DNA from: Udeniomyces pyricola
Taxonomy: Eukaryota; Basidiomycota; Tremellomycetes; Cystofilobasidiales; Mrakiaceae
Length of the DNA: 64,000 nt
Direction: 5' to 3'
Assembly: GCA_039545295.1 (NCBI GenBank)
Contig: BCIK01000002.1
Span: 630,841-694,840 of the forward strand
Positions 1 through 12,191 of the stretch are shown here, one piece after another. Position 1 is the first letter of the stretch. Each line of letters begins with the position of its first letter. Both the position numbers and the translations under genes were made by a program. A model generated the notes under the pieces. That model was not told the origin of the DNA. It worked only from the letters and a program-made list of their open reading frames with translations, and ran no database searches.

Positions 1-709
1 TCGTGACCCACCGCTGCTTCTCCTGTCACAGCGGGCTGCATTGCCTGCATTGGAATGCCTTCCGCAGTGACGACCCTTGGGGGCAAGATCATACCGGCCG
101 CGATCTTCTCGAGGTATAGCCAGCGTCCCCAGACTGTTTTCGTGGCGTGATCCAAACGAAGAGAGCTAGGCGTGTCAGGCATGCCCAAGGTAAGCAGGAA
201 GATGATCGTGAAATTTCAATCTCATAAGACAGTCAAGGCGACGAACGTATGTTGATGAGAACAAATCCTATCACGTATGCAAGCGAAGCCAAGAACGTCA
301 AGAGGGTCTCGCTGTCCGACAAAGCATCCTTCTCGTCTTTCATGACGTAGACCAGGCTGAAGGATGCACTTGAAGCGAGAAGGATGTTGGCCTGCCACCA
401 TTGGGCTGAGTAGTGGGCGATCTTGGTCGAAGGCTTGAGGGCGTAGAGACTAGACCACGGCGTAGAACCAATGAGGAGCAGCAGAAAGACATGATAGAGC
501 GCAACAGATGTCCAGGAGGGAAAGGTATTGGAAGAGGGCAAGACGAGCAGCCGGAACAAGAGGACAGCGGGGTAAGCAAAGTGGTATAGGACGCGGCGAA
601 GTGACGGCGGCTTGGGTAGTGCTGGAGTTGGGTCGTAGGGTCGAGGGGCCGAAGGGGCCGATGAGGCGGAGTCGGGGTGAGATGGAATCGGAGCGTAAGG
701 GGATGACAT
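1..709 (-). CDS. Unrecognised multispanning membrane protein, 5' part (runs off left edge)
   Basis: I do not recognise the family. The first exon starts at the ATG at 709-707 and reads to a stop at 233. It encodes a Pro/Ser-rich N-terminus of about 40 residues, then four hydrophobic stretches, including FAYPAVLLFRLLVL, VALYHVFLLLLIG, ILLASSASFSLVYV and LLTFLASLAYVIGF, which suggest a membrane protein. A second coding stretch lies at about 1-168 in another frame, behind a good branch site and acceptor (CTGACACGCCTAG); it reads SSLRLDH...WGRWLYLEK and leaves the window. The donor joining them was not resolved: candidates at 200-270 do not give a clean phase. It is divergent from the transcription factor at 1225. 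The N-terminal region of an ABC transporter is possible, but no nucleotide-binding motif is in view. Confidence 0.5.
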
Positions 710-1224
710 CGATGGTATGTCGGCAGCACAAGGAAGCGTTGAGTAGTGTACGACAGCCTGATGCGATGATGCGGTGGAGTGATGTTGGCCGTTGCAGTAG
801 GTTGCAGGCTGATGCAAGCTGAGATGGACGATATGATCATGATGACGCAGCAGAGGGCTGTGCCTTCAGGCTGTACTGGCGCAGTATGCAATTGCCACGT
901 GCGCCATCTTGCATCACACGTGTTGACAAGTGTCGACAAGTGTTGACAAGTACTTCCAAACCCGCAAGCGAAATTCGAAACCCCGGCGAACGGACCGGCA
1001 TCGTTTATCATCCAGCAGCAGCAGCATCATCATCAGATTATATATCCGGCAGTTTCATCGTGCAACATCTTGGATCCAAGCCTCTCACATTCATCTTGAT
1101 CACCTCCGGCCCATCTTCATCATTGGAACGTCTTAACCAGTGACCGGTGACACCAACCCGAAAGTCCATCTTGCTGCCTTCCTCCCAGTATCATCCTGTC
1201 GATCTTGATCCTTCACCACCACCC
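710..1224. promoter_or_regulatory. Divergent promoter region with E-boxes and three tandem decamers
   Basis: Non-coding gap between two divergently transcribed genes. It holds two CACGTG hexamers (896-901 and 917-922). The second runs into three head-to-tail 10-base repeats at 920-949, GTGTTGACAA, GTGTCGACAA and GTGTTGACAA. A short CAG/CAT trinucleotide run follows at about 1012-1040. Open frames here look like chance. The assignment to regulation is inferred from position and repeat structure only. Confidence 0.45.
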
Positions 1225-4200
1225 ATGACATCGACTTCAGCCCCACTGGCCTCGGCTTCCCTTCCGCGCGGCACAGCCTGTCTCACTTGTCGGTTCGTCC
1301 CTCGCGTTCCATATACAATCCTCATCTATGCGTCGATTTTGCTGGAAGCATATCCTGACTCCGCCCGCTTGCACCGACTGCTCGCCATCAATCCACCTTA
1401 GGAAACGCAAACAGGTACAGCTTCGCTAAGGCCTTTCCTTGTCAACGTTCGGACGTGTCGAGCGAGCTGCTCATCAGACCAAGGTCCTGTCTCAACTGTC
1501 CAACTGTCCAACTGATCTTAAAACCCTTGTGTTCAATCAGAAATGTACTGCCGAACACCCGGTCTGCGCAAACTGCGCCAAGCGCGGCACACCTTGCGAG
1601 TGGGATGATCCAAACAAGCCTTCCAAGATGAGACAACTCGAGGTGGGTTCCCATGTTCCATTTGGAGCATCGTGGACGCGTGGACGTCGAAGCGATTGGA
1701 CTAAATCATCAGCTCACTACCTCAATTGGACGCCTTGGCTCTGACGTCCATACAACGTACCACGCGATGATGTACAGACAAGAATAGGTTCGCGACTAGA
1801 CTTTGCAGCGTGTAATCTTTCTTATCACATCGCGTGCAATGTGTCACTGATTGGAACTCATCCGCTCGATATCTTATGTCGATTGCATGTGCGAACCCCT
1901 AGCCGAACTGGAGTCATGTATTGCTACCTCTACAGGATCAACCGCTCCTCTCAACACCATTCGATCACACCCGTATAATCACGGCCGACCACCCAACTTG
2001 GTTCAGTCTAATCCTGGTTGCGATTCGCTGTCCGACGCGCGACCTTCTTCATCTCACCATGACAGATCGCGTTCGGAAGCCGCCTTCAATGCCGCTCGGT
2101 TAAGGGAACAGCAAGCCTTTTCGAACTCCCTTCAGGCCCTGTTGAGCTCGAATGATCCTTCCTTCGTCGCTCCGCCCTCCGCTTTTCCCGAAACGTCATT
2201 CTCCTCAACCCAAACGCCCTCTAACACCGCTTCGTCCGAAGTCGATCCGCCTTGTCTACACGAGGCAATGCCACCTCTACACCTCTACCCTGCGACAGCA
2301 GACCCTCCTCTTTCACTCATCTTGCCATTCACACCCGTCCCCTCTGATACGCTTCAGCGGCCGACTTCGTCATCTCATACTTTCCAGGCTGATTACCAAG
2401 GTCTCGCTTCCATGTTTCCCAGTGACTTTGGCCTCAACTCCGGTCATGTCTGGCCTCCGACCTTGAACGCGGCGAACTGGTCATCCGTTGACGAAAACAG
2501 TTCCCTTGCAAGTGGGGCGGCGTGGGACTGGCTCGACCCAAGTTCCTCGTCACCGCTCATACCGACAAGCAATGCCCCAACATCACGTGCCGATCATCAC
2601 ATCTTCACGACTGACTTTCACAGCTTGAATCCTGAATCCTCACTGAACTACATCGCTAGGCCCTCTTCCATTTCCGCTACGCTCGCCGATATCGCCGAGG
2701 GCTTGCCGCACGACCTGAATCGAGTCGTCGATTTGCCTAGAGAGCTCAAGCAGCATCTCTTGCGACTGTTCTTTCAACGATCTCGCCAATTCCTTCTAGT
2801 AGTTCACGTACAACGATTCCTGGAGTGAGTCACCCTGATGCTGGATCGAACTGGTTGCTTAGAATGTTTATTACCTACGCTGACGAAGCTGGCACTGTTG
2901 TTATAGCTCACTGGACCTACCTGGAAAGAAGTCCCCTCACTCATGCCTCCTGTTCGCCATCGTTAGTGTGTGGACAAAATCTGGCTATTCTTGAACTCCT
3001 CTCGCAAACTTCTCTGAGCTGACATGAGATAGTATCGTAGTATTGCGTTGGGTCTCATTTTTCATCCGAAGAGTCCGTTCGAAACCTCGAGCCTGCATTG
3101 GGTCGATCGGCCAAGTCGAGAGCAGAGACGTCATATGTTCAGCGAGATCGACTCGTCCACTGTATTCAATCGTACATCATCCTTGCTGCGTTTAGATGTG
3201 AGTAGATGCAAAACACTATTCTGGGCTACGGACGAAGACTCACTGATGCCTTGACATATACATCTACTGGTCTATGTTCGTGGTTGTTTGGGGTATCAAT
3301 AAGATACGACGACTTCCACCAGTGACGAAGTAAACGAGGTAATTCGTCACCAGCAGCCACGCATCAAGAGTAAAAATATTTCCGCTGAAAGCCTTGTTTG
3401 GCCTTATTCGATGATCTAGGGATGGATCCTGACCGGCATGGGCATCCGAATCGCTGTTGCTTGCGGCCTGCATCGTATCTCATCATTCGACTTCAGAAAA
3501 ACCAATCCCCTCTATCTACCCAGTGATAGGTGCGTCAATGACTGGGGATACGGCAAATTGTGTCAAAAGCTAGTGGCGTACCTTGATTGACGGTACTCGC
3601 GACCCTCTTGATATGTTGCTTTCATCCTTCAGACGCAGCGAATCTCTGATTTGCCCTGCGTCAGACGGCATCGAGCTTGGAGAACGGATTTGGACGTTTT
3701 GGAGTTTGTACCGTTGAGTTCACCTTTCACTTCTTCGACATCTTCTTCCTTTTACATGGCCGACGAGGTGACGTTTGACTGACAATGTGCATTTCACGTC
3801 CTGTGCGGGTCAGTCTTGGACCAAGTTGGTAGTCTTGGTATCGGCTTCACTTGTGCCTTTGATATTCGAGACATTGAGACGCCTCTTCCGCGTCCATTAG
3901 AAGAGTATGCGTCGCCTGAGATTCTTACGGAAACACCCGAGACGCTCGATGATTTGTACTCAGCTCATTCCACCGTCAACAGCCCGAATCATCCACCACC
4001 ACAATCCCTTGGGTCCTGCCTTATCAAATCAGTCTCATTTGTGTCTGTGAGTGGCAAGCTTCGAAAATCAACTCTGATACTTCGTGCGTGATGCATGACT
4101 CATATGATCATCAACTTAATGATAACCATATCCGCCTTAGGCTGCAAATCGGCTTTCGGATCACTTTTTGCAACCATCGCTTCGATGTCGTTACCGACAA

Positions 4201-5491
4201 CAAATGTTTGACAATTTATCACTGCCGCAACAAGGATCTCTCCCTGGAGTCCTTCCCCCCGAAATTATCACCCTCGAAAACTCTCTTATTCGGTTCTCCG
4301 CCTCGCTACCGCCTGCTTACCGGGACTGTTCGACCAAAGTACTGGGAGGTGTTCCGCCATGGACGGAGGATCAAGAGTTGAGCACCATGCAGGGCACGTT
4401 CGATCGCTCGGGTGAACTATCCAAGTTTGGAATGTGAGCCGAGCTTCAGCCAACTTTTTCTTCTCTCTCCCTTTGCTATTTCTTCTCCGATGAAGCAATT
4501 GCGCCAGACCAAACGAACACTAGGAGATGTAATGGAAGATTGACTGACGACATCTCCAACATCCATCTTCTTCTATAGCAACCCGGTTGTTTTTTCTATT
4601 CATACCGGCATCTGCATGTGCGTCTCTGTTACATCAAGCCTCCAACAATCTACAAGCGGTACACTTCGATCGTCAGTCAAAGAGGATACTCACCATGTTC
4701 AATGCTCCTGCTTCCTATCCCTTTTCTGCTTCGCTTTCTGGCCCTGTTCAGCGCATTCGCGCTGCTCTACGAAGAAGCCTCCCGAACCGACCCAAGCCTA
4801 TGGGCCAAAGCAGTCGCCCACGCACGTATCGTCGTCCAACTTCTCAACGTCGTCGTTGATGTAGATTGTAAGTGGTTCGTTGTGTGTCCGAGCGATGGGT
4901 CCGTAGTATCACCATCCTACCGTCAACTGTCCGTAATGTTCCAATGACTTTGATCTCTCGTATTTTGTTTTTTTTCGACACAGTTGGACAGCTCGACGTG
5001 CTCATGCCTGTATGGTGGCGTAAGTCATATGACGTTGTTGCCTATACTGAGAATTTACCCCTGGGGGTCTAACTGCATCTTCAAAGCTGATCAACTTTTT
5101 TCGTCTATTTTTACGCACCTCCGATGGCGATTGGATGGGTATTCAATCTCGTGTCTCAATTGCATGTGAGACATTTAGGACTCGCTAGTCTCATACTCGT
5201 CTCTGCGGTTCGTCGATTGAAGGAAGACGGCAACCATGCAGGTATGAGTCATTTCTTGAGCTTTTTCTCGATCCTTTGTCTCCTTGCGACATACCTGCTG
5301 ACCTTCCGATCGTACATCATCTTACAATTCATCCAACTCCACCTGATGGTCACTCTCGAACAGAAGCCCAGTTGATTGCTGATGATCTCGAGATCCTCAT
5401 CCTCGCTCTCGAGCGGATCGGGTCCATCTTCTTCCTCGGACACAGCGAAAAGGACCACATCGACGAGTTGATGCGTCAATTGATGATCTAA
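1225..5491 (+). CDS. Zn2Cys6 (fungal binuclear cluster) transcription factor 1
   Basis: Predicted nuclear regulator. The zinc cluster is assembled from three exons, 1225-1292, 1402-1414 (only 13 bases, coding RKRKQ) and 1541 to about 1642. Joined in frame they give C-X2-C-X6-C-X6-C-X2-C-X6-C at residues 19-46 (CLTCRKRKQKC, then CANCAKRGTPC). A Ser/Pro-rich linker exon runs to 2828. The later exons carry the weaker features of the fungal-specific regulatory domain (PF04082 type): the middle-homology stretch near 2930-2990, a DIRDIETPLPRP segment near 3860-3900, a helical exon near 4170-4437, and the final exon of about 5366-5491 ending DELMRQLMI. The start is the ATG that places the cluster 18 residues in. 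At least ten introns are needed, and the exact middle exons are uncertain. The target is unknown. Confidence 0.8.
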
Positions 5492-7057
5492 CCGAGCGGG
5501 AAAATGTCAATATGAGCATCCTCATGTATGAGCTCTTTAAACGGCTCCGAACGCTCCACATATCGAAGCTGCACTGCCATGCTTGTCAAGCTGCCTGTCG
5601 TGCGGTTAACGTGATCAATCAAGCGAGCCTAGAAAGAAAAAAACTTATTGCTATCTCACGCTATTGTTGAAAGTTGGATATTCAAGATAGGTTTCAGGAA
5701 TGACAACAGGCTGCGCCTTTGAAGCGCTGGATTAAGCGAATCGTTGCAAGTTTTGCTTCATCTTTTCACCAATGTCAACATCATGAGTGTCACGACTTTC
5801 TATCAGAATTTCGCAGATTCATCCTTTTTGCCGCAGGTGTAGTATGCTCTGCAAAGACCATGTCTTTTGAATCCTCGGTCTTCTTGCTTAGTTTCGATTG
5901 TAGAGCTGATAAGGCCTAGTATATATATGGGGGGATAGTCACCGTACGTACTACTATGTTCATATCGCATGGGGTGCATGTCGAGCGTGTCATAATCGAG
6001 CGTGTCATGGAGAAGGTCATGTATTACTGCATGCAACGTGGTCGACGTCAGTCTGCAAGTACCACGGACATGTCAAGGTTCCGAATGTCCCATCACGCAT
6101 CAAGGCCGAGAGTCGAGCGTCGAGTCGACATCGAGATCGCGAGGCTCCGTACCTTCGGAACGGGCTCAATCATTGACGCTCGATTCATGAACCGATTCTG
6201 ATCCTCAAAATGTTATATTAATTCGATCTCTTGATCTTCTCCAATCCGTCCTTTCGGTATGCCACATGCAAGATGGACAAAGGGTTCCAGATATCCAGAA
6301 TATTCTAGACTGCCTGTGAGACCGCTGAGACTGGGCCTGGCCGCGGTCAGCAAAGCCTATGCAGGTGCATATGAGTAGATAAAAGTTGCTGCCGGACATC
6401 TGCATCGCCTGTAACACGTGACATGTGATGGATTTTGCGATCCTGATTGGGACGTTGATCGATCGATGATCGACAATCGTGCATGAGCGATGACGATTTC
6501 TCGATTTCTCCTTGACTCGGATCTGAAATCTGATCCCTCTGGCCTTGTTTACAACTTGTCGGGGGCGCAGCTTATCTGCCCAAGCATGGATAATTTTGCC
6601 TTGTATACGTATACTCGTCATGAATGTCTTCCTTCCTGCTTCCTATGCGACGTCTTATAATAGTGTTCAGTTGTTTGAATCCGCTGTCCTCGGCTATCCG
6701 TCAATATTCAATATTCAACATTCGATAGGTCTCCTCCACATTCCGCCCCACTGCCTCTTTCCCCTCCAGTCTCCTTCCCCTTGTCCCTTCTTCTAACTTC
6801 TCCTCCCGACGCGGCCCAGATTGTCGACGTTTAATTCCGCACGTGGCCGCTATTCGTCAGCTCACTCGCTACCCTATGCCAGATACCGATTGAACCATCC
6901 TTGAATCTCACATCCATCCACCTACCATCAGCTTCTACCCGAGCAGTCTACCCCTGTCTGTCTCGTTTGCGAACGATCCTGCTTGCCCCTCAGGTTCCGG
7001 CCTTCGTCAATACACGACCTCCTCGTGCCCTTCCATTCGCTCTTTGCCACCGCAATC
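5492..7057. other. Intergenic region between transcription factors 1 and 2
   Basis: About 1.57 kb with no frame that I can defend as coding. The 3' half (about 6720-7050) is pyrimidine-rich, as expected of a 5' leader and core promoter for the next gene. A short palindromic patch, GATCGATCGATGATCGA, lies near 6459-6475. No transposon ends or RNA gene were recognised. Confidence 0.4.
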
Positions 7058-10000
7058 ATGACGTATTACTCTTCCTCGCCAAAGGACTTCGACTTGTTCT
7101 CCTCCCACCTCGCTCAAGATCGTTCCGGTTCCATGGCCGATTTAAAACCCGAGCAGGCAGGCTCGAGCGGAAGTGGTAGTGAAAGTCTTACAGGCAGGTT
7201 GTCTTTCCCTGTCATGCTTGCCTACCCACTCTTCGCCTGCCTCGCGATCCTTGCTGATCACTCGACATAACGCTTATAGGCCTGTCTTTTGATAACCTCG
7301 TTGAGGGTGAACCATCTCCCTCGACGAGTGGGAGAGGTGCATTGGATGGGGGTTCGCCAGAAGGCTCGGACGCTGCGCTAGGTGACGGTGGCAGCGGGAA
7401 GAAGCCATCTTCCCACCAACGACCCCACCATCAGCTCAACATGACTTCGCGTAAGCAGAACGTGGTACGTCTTCGTCTTTGCTTCCTGTAGGAGGTATTT
7501 CGCAATCGATTGAATGGTTCCTGCCTGGTTTAACAATGGATTGAATGAGACGAGCCTTGATGGTTCTGTTCCAAGACAACGGACGCCTCCAGATCGATCC
7601 CGCCCCTACGACGGACGAACTGGACTGATTATCTTGGTCTTTTTGCCTCGCTATATCCAGGCATGCGACGTTTGTCGCTCTCGGAAGGTCAAGTGTAAGA
7701 GAACGAACGGGACCGATCAGGTTCGTGCATCGATATGTGTCTCTGGTGGCAGGGATGAGGTCTGTACAGGCCAAAGGGAGGCGCTCTGCGTCTTATCGCT
7801 TGGCCTTCCGGTCTTCGATCCGTCCTTCCGCCCTGTCTTGCGCGTTGAGCCTCGAGGTATATGCGCTAAGATTTGCCCCTGACATGAACAATAGTGCGAT
7901 TCTTGCCTAGCAAGGAAACTCAAGTGCACGTAAGTGGAATCCCCTGAGTCGCGAATTTTGTCAAGAATTGGCGGATGTCATCCTCGGATCCGAGCGATGT
8001 CAACGCCGCATCGCCGGGACCGAAGATGGCGATTCCATTTCCGTTTGTACAACTCCAAGCCCCTTCTCTTCCCGCTCACGCTTCTGCTTTCTTTCCTGCC
8101 CTTGCCGCCTTCGCTCAACCACCAGGGCTCACTATGTCACCGCCCTCGTCAACAAAGACAAAGACAAGCGCAAGCCTGAGCTTCGTCGAAATCCTGCCTC
8201 TTTCAGCGCTAGCGACGCTTCGCTCCCAGTCCGGACGCGGGAGCGATCCAGAAGTCATTCGTAAGCTCGTTTCCCCACGCCTGGGCACAGCCGAGTGACA
8301 GACCTTGACTGACAAACACCATGCATGCCGTGTCTTGCAGCGCATACTCGCAAGCGCCTGCTGCACCTTCTCGCTCAGTCGACCTGCCTCCGCTAGCGTC
8401 CCATGCACCTTCGGCGTCGACGTTGCCTCAGACGTTCTCTCAGCTCCACGGCATCGAGCTATCTTCTCTTCCAACCACGGTGATCATCAGTCCCGATTTC
8501 TCCGAAAACAAGGATACTTTGCCAGCACCACCGTTAAACTTGCCCAAACCTGAGCCAGGACTGCCCCCTGTTACCGCTCGTTCAGTCAACGACCATCCTG
8601 CACCGTTGCCAGGCCTGTTCTCGCCTTCCCTCCACGATCTCATCGGCTATCTTCTGCATCCTGTCTGGATTGATGACAACCGCTATAGCTACTCGGATCG
8701 ATACCTCGCTGACCGGGCAATTTTTGAGGAAGAGCCAAGCTTGGCTCAACAGCGTCTTTGTGGACAAAAAGAGCGCGCGGAGTGGGTTTTCCGCTTTTTA
8801 TGATCTCCGTTCATCTGGATCGCGCCGCGTCTGCACCTGTGTCCATATTCACACGCTCACAAGATATGCTGCTCGCACTCCTGCATTTCTCTGATGTGAC
8901 CAGGCTCGCGCACAATTTCATCGAGGCCTACTTTGAAGTTGTACATCACCGACAACCGCTCCTCTCTCCCGAAATCTTCCGCGCTCAGCTTGCTGATGGG
9001 ACGATCCCTCATGCGATTGTTGCCGTCGTCATGCTTTTTGGAGCCAAGGTACGCGTGGCAACCGGTATTGCCATATACACTATGGTGTCCACGGTCTGCT
9101 TTGCATCATGCTTCCCTCCTGATTTTTCCGTTGCCCAATGTCTGCCATTCGCGATTTATTCACGCTACAGTTCTCTCAACATGACATCGTCCTAAGCGAT
9201 CGTGAAGCCAACGCTTGGCATCACAAGTCCACCGGCAAGCGAACCCGGAGTCGTATCGTCGACATGCTTACCCCTCGCGTCGAAGAAGTCTTGCACGTCA
9301 ACAAGACCCACACTATTTCCACCTTCGACAATGTCAGAGCCTTGCTTCTCCTTCACTCGGTCCTCTGTCGTGCGTTTTTTTCATACTTCATCCAGATACA
9401 AGTGTGTTCCTGAAAGGTTGAGATTGCTCGCATGTTTTCGGGCATAAACCGACCCGGATTCTTGACGTTCTCGGTTTCGGTGTGGTCGCTTTGCTCAAGT
9501 GCGCTGATGCCGTTCTCCCAACTTGCTTTACCATGTGTACACATGTCCTACGCAGAGGAAGTCAGCGCGTCCAAGTCTATTCATCCCTTTGCTGCGATCC
9601 GTCACCTCTTTCAGCTTGGTTTCAACAAGCGCTCAACGATCCTCAAGATCGTCGACGAGAGCGAACGAGGGCTCGTGGTGTTTACGTGGTGGCTGGCTTG
9701 CCTATCGGATGCACATACGTCTCTGTTATACCGAACGTTTCCCATGATCCAGGATGCAGACTACGACATCGAGCCACCTCCCGCATGGGAAGCGAAGGCA
9801 GAAGATGGAACGCCTCACCCCTTAGGTACGCTTTCAGAGGTAGGTTTCAAATTTTCTACTGGTCAGGCGGCTGAGCTGAGCACGAGAGGCAGGGAGGAGG
9901 TAGTGTGATGAGGAGCGGAGTGTTATGCATGTCCGCTGACAAGGGTTTGTCTTGTTGTATGATCGCCCCTTCACTGGTCACAGTACATGGTTAGTACCTA

Positions 10001-11519
10001 CGCTCAGTATTTTTTCGGTTACCGATGCAATCTACTGAAAGCTCTCTTCTTCTCTGACCGACTTTGTTCTCTTTCTTCAAATTCCTCTCCTACCCTCCTC
10101 ATTATCTTCTTCGCCAGGCCTGGTACATCGCCGCCCACTCGCTCGCCAGGATCGCTCGTAAGACAGCACGAGTCATGTGCTGGCCAGCGACGCAATCGAA
10201 GGGGTTTCCATTAGGCGACATTCGCGAAACCGTTCTCGGACTATGCGAGTGGAGAGTCAAACATCTCTCCGTCGTCGGTGTACCGAACGTTTGGCCGGCT
10301 TCGTGGGACTTTATCGCGGCTGTTACGGCTTCAACGTCAGATTGCAACTACCACAGGTGAGTTTCGCTCGCTGAGCCTTGGCCAAGAATTGCGATCATCT
10401 AGCTATGGGTGGCTGCTGACGGGGGTATATGCCTGGGTTGGATCGAATTCGACATCAAAGCTGCTGGCTTATCCTCTATAGAGGGATTCTCGACTATGGT
10501 ATTTTCGGCTGCAACACCGTCGATCCGGAGGCGACGAATCAGGAAGCTTTGGCGATCCAGCAACAGATCGCTGACGAGGCGCTCGCCGGGGCTATCCGGA
10601 TATCGGCTCTTGTCAGTAGTTTAACGTGTAAGGTAATTTTAGAGCAATGTGTCCTTTCTCCTATAACTGACCGAAAGTCAACTTGTGATCTGTATCAGGC
10701 TGGCGTTCTAGCCAAGAATGGCTATCTGCGACTTGACCCCAATTTTCTCCACTACAGTATAGTGGAGGCGGCCACCTACCTCGCGCGGCTTGGTCGCCCC
10801 GAAACCGAGCCATGCCTAATGGCCCTCAACCAGTTTGGCGAAGTCTTTGAACAATCTTACCATCAGGCCGATCAGCTCGAAGCCATCTACCTCCACGCAA
10901 AGTATGCCCTGGAGCAGGAGGCTCGCCGGACCTCAGTCCGGCCCAGCGATGTGTCAAACGATAGCTACCCCGGATTACTCGTATGTTGAGGATAGTTCAT
11001 ATCTAGAAGCCAACCCGATACAGCGATTTGTTCGTCTCAGATTGACCGTTTTCTTCCTCGACCTGCATTGAACAGTATTTCCAACCTCAGCAACAATCCA
11101 TTTCAGGTTCCTCTTCAGAGCCTCTCCACGACTCTCTATACAGCAACTCCACTCCCATCTCCCTTGTAGAGGATGCCACGTATCGATCCACGAAAGACGT
11201 TGATCAACCCTACGTTTACATCACTAACTCAAGCCCTGACCAAGTATCCGCCACGTCAGATCCCACCCTTTTGGGCTCATGGGATCCGCCTTCGTCTCTC
11301 GAGATTGACGAACTCGTCGGCTGGAGCCCTTCGCCCGCTTCTGCGACCCTTTTGACCTCGACACCCAGCGTCGGATCGTCTTCACTTTACCCACTTCCGC
11401 AGCATCTCACTCGCGAGCACCACCCCAGTCCGGAATCCCTCGACCTTTCACGGATCCATGAGAACCTTCATAGCCAAGTCGTCATCACATATCCACCTCA
11501 CAGCTACCCCGGCCCATAA
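7058..11519 (+). CDS. Zn2Cys6 transcription factor 2
   Basis: Predicted nuclear regulator. Exons 7058-7193 and 7280-7464 give a Ser/Gly-rich N-terminus of 107 residues. Exons 7661-7720 and 7895-7929 give the two halves of the zinc cluster, CDVCRSRKVKC and CDSCLARKLKC, i.e. C-X2-C-X6-C-X8-C-X2-C-X6-C at about residues 109-138. A linker follows; a short piece near 8128, HYVTALVNK, resembles the conserved post-cluster linker. The regulatory domain includes SQDMLLALLHF and FIEAYFEVVHHRQPLL near 8860-8960, and later exons near 9540-9840, 10117-10360 and 10480-10990. The Ser/Pro-rich C-terminal exon ends at 11519. The first intron needs a GC donor at 7194 to keep frame. Exons between 7930 and 8330 are not resolved. 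The target is unknown. Confidence 0.8.
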
Positions 11520-12191
11520 CCCTTTCGGCTTTTCGAGTTTCTTTCATGATTCAGTTCCTTTACCAGCCGCTTTTCCATCCTTGTCTTCCCTAACTCATTC
11601 GATCGCCTCCCCCTGGATCCACGATATCGTTTCTTTGCTTTTTTCCTCTCAATCCGATTCACGCCATATCCTCCTTCTGTCGACGTTCACTCTCGCACCC
11701 GACCCGCTATTTAGTTGCAAAGATTTACCTACCTATCGAGTGATATGCATATGCATATACATATATACAATCACATACATGTGTTCCCTTTTCATGTTCG
11801 ACAGGGCCTTGACTGATCATCTACCATATACGTTTTATCCTCGCCTATATATTGCATAGAGTGATATCGTCTTTTTGTTCTTGTCTTGTTTACAGTCATG
11901 TCCTAATGTTGTTGTTTCTTACATGTGCAAGATATGCTGAGTTCAACGGATTGTTTGGGCAAAGATATATCATCATGTACACAACATGAAATGGAATATA
12001 GAATGGGAGTACTGTTATATAAGTTGTTCAAAGTTGTGACATTATCATTATCAGCTCGTAAGACTTGGTAAGACCAGTCACTTTCTCCGCGGGAGGCGAC
12101 CGGCGTATCCACAAACGCGCGGCGGCCGGATTCGTCGTCGCTAACAGTAGTCTCGACATCCTCAACCACCTTACCGCAAGATTCAACCCAC
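11520..12191. other. Intergenic region between transcription factors 2 and 3
   Basis: AT-richer spacer of about 670 bases, with ATATGCATATACATATATACA-like sequence near 11745-11770. It probably holds the 3' untranslated region of factor 2 and the promoter of factor 3. No coding frame, repeat array or RNA gene was recognised. Confidence 0.4.

Noticed and set aside
11740..11775. AT-rich ATATGCATATACATATATAC stretch as an origin or centromere element
   Set aside because: Too short and ordinary for an intergenic spacer; no supporting repeat structure.
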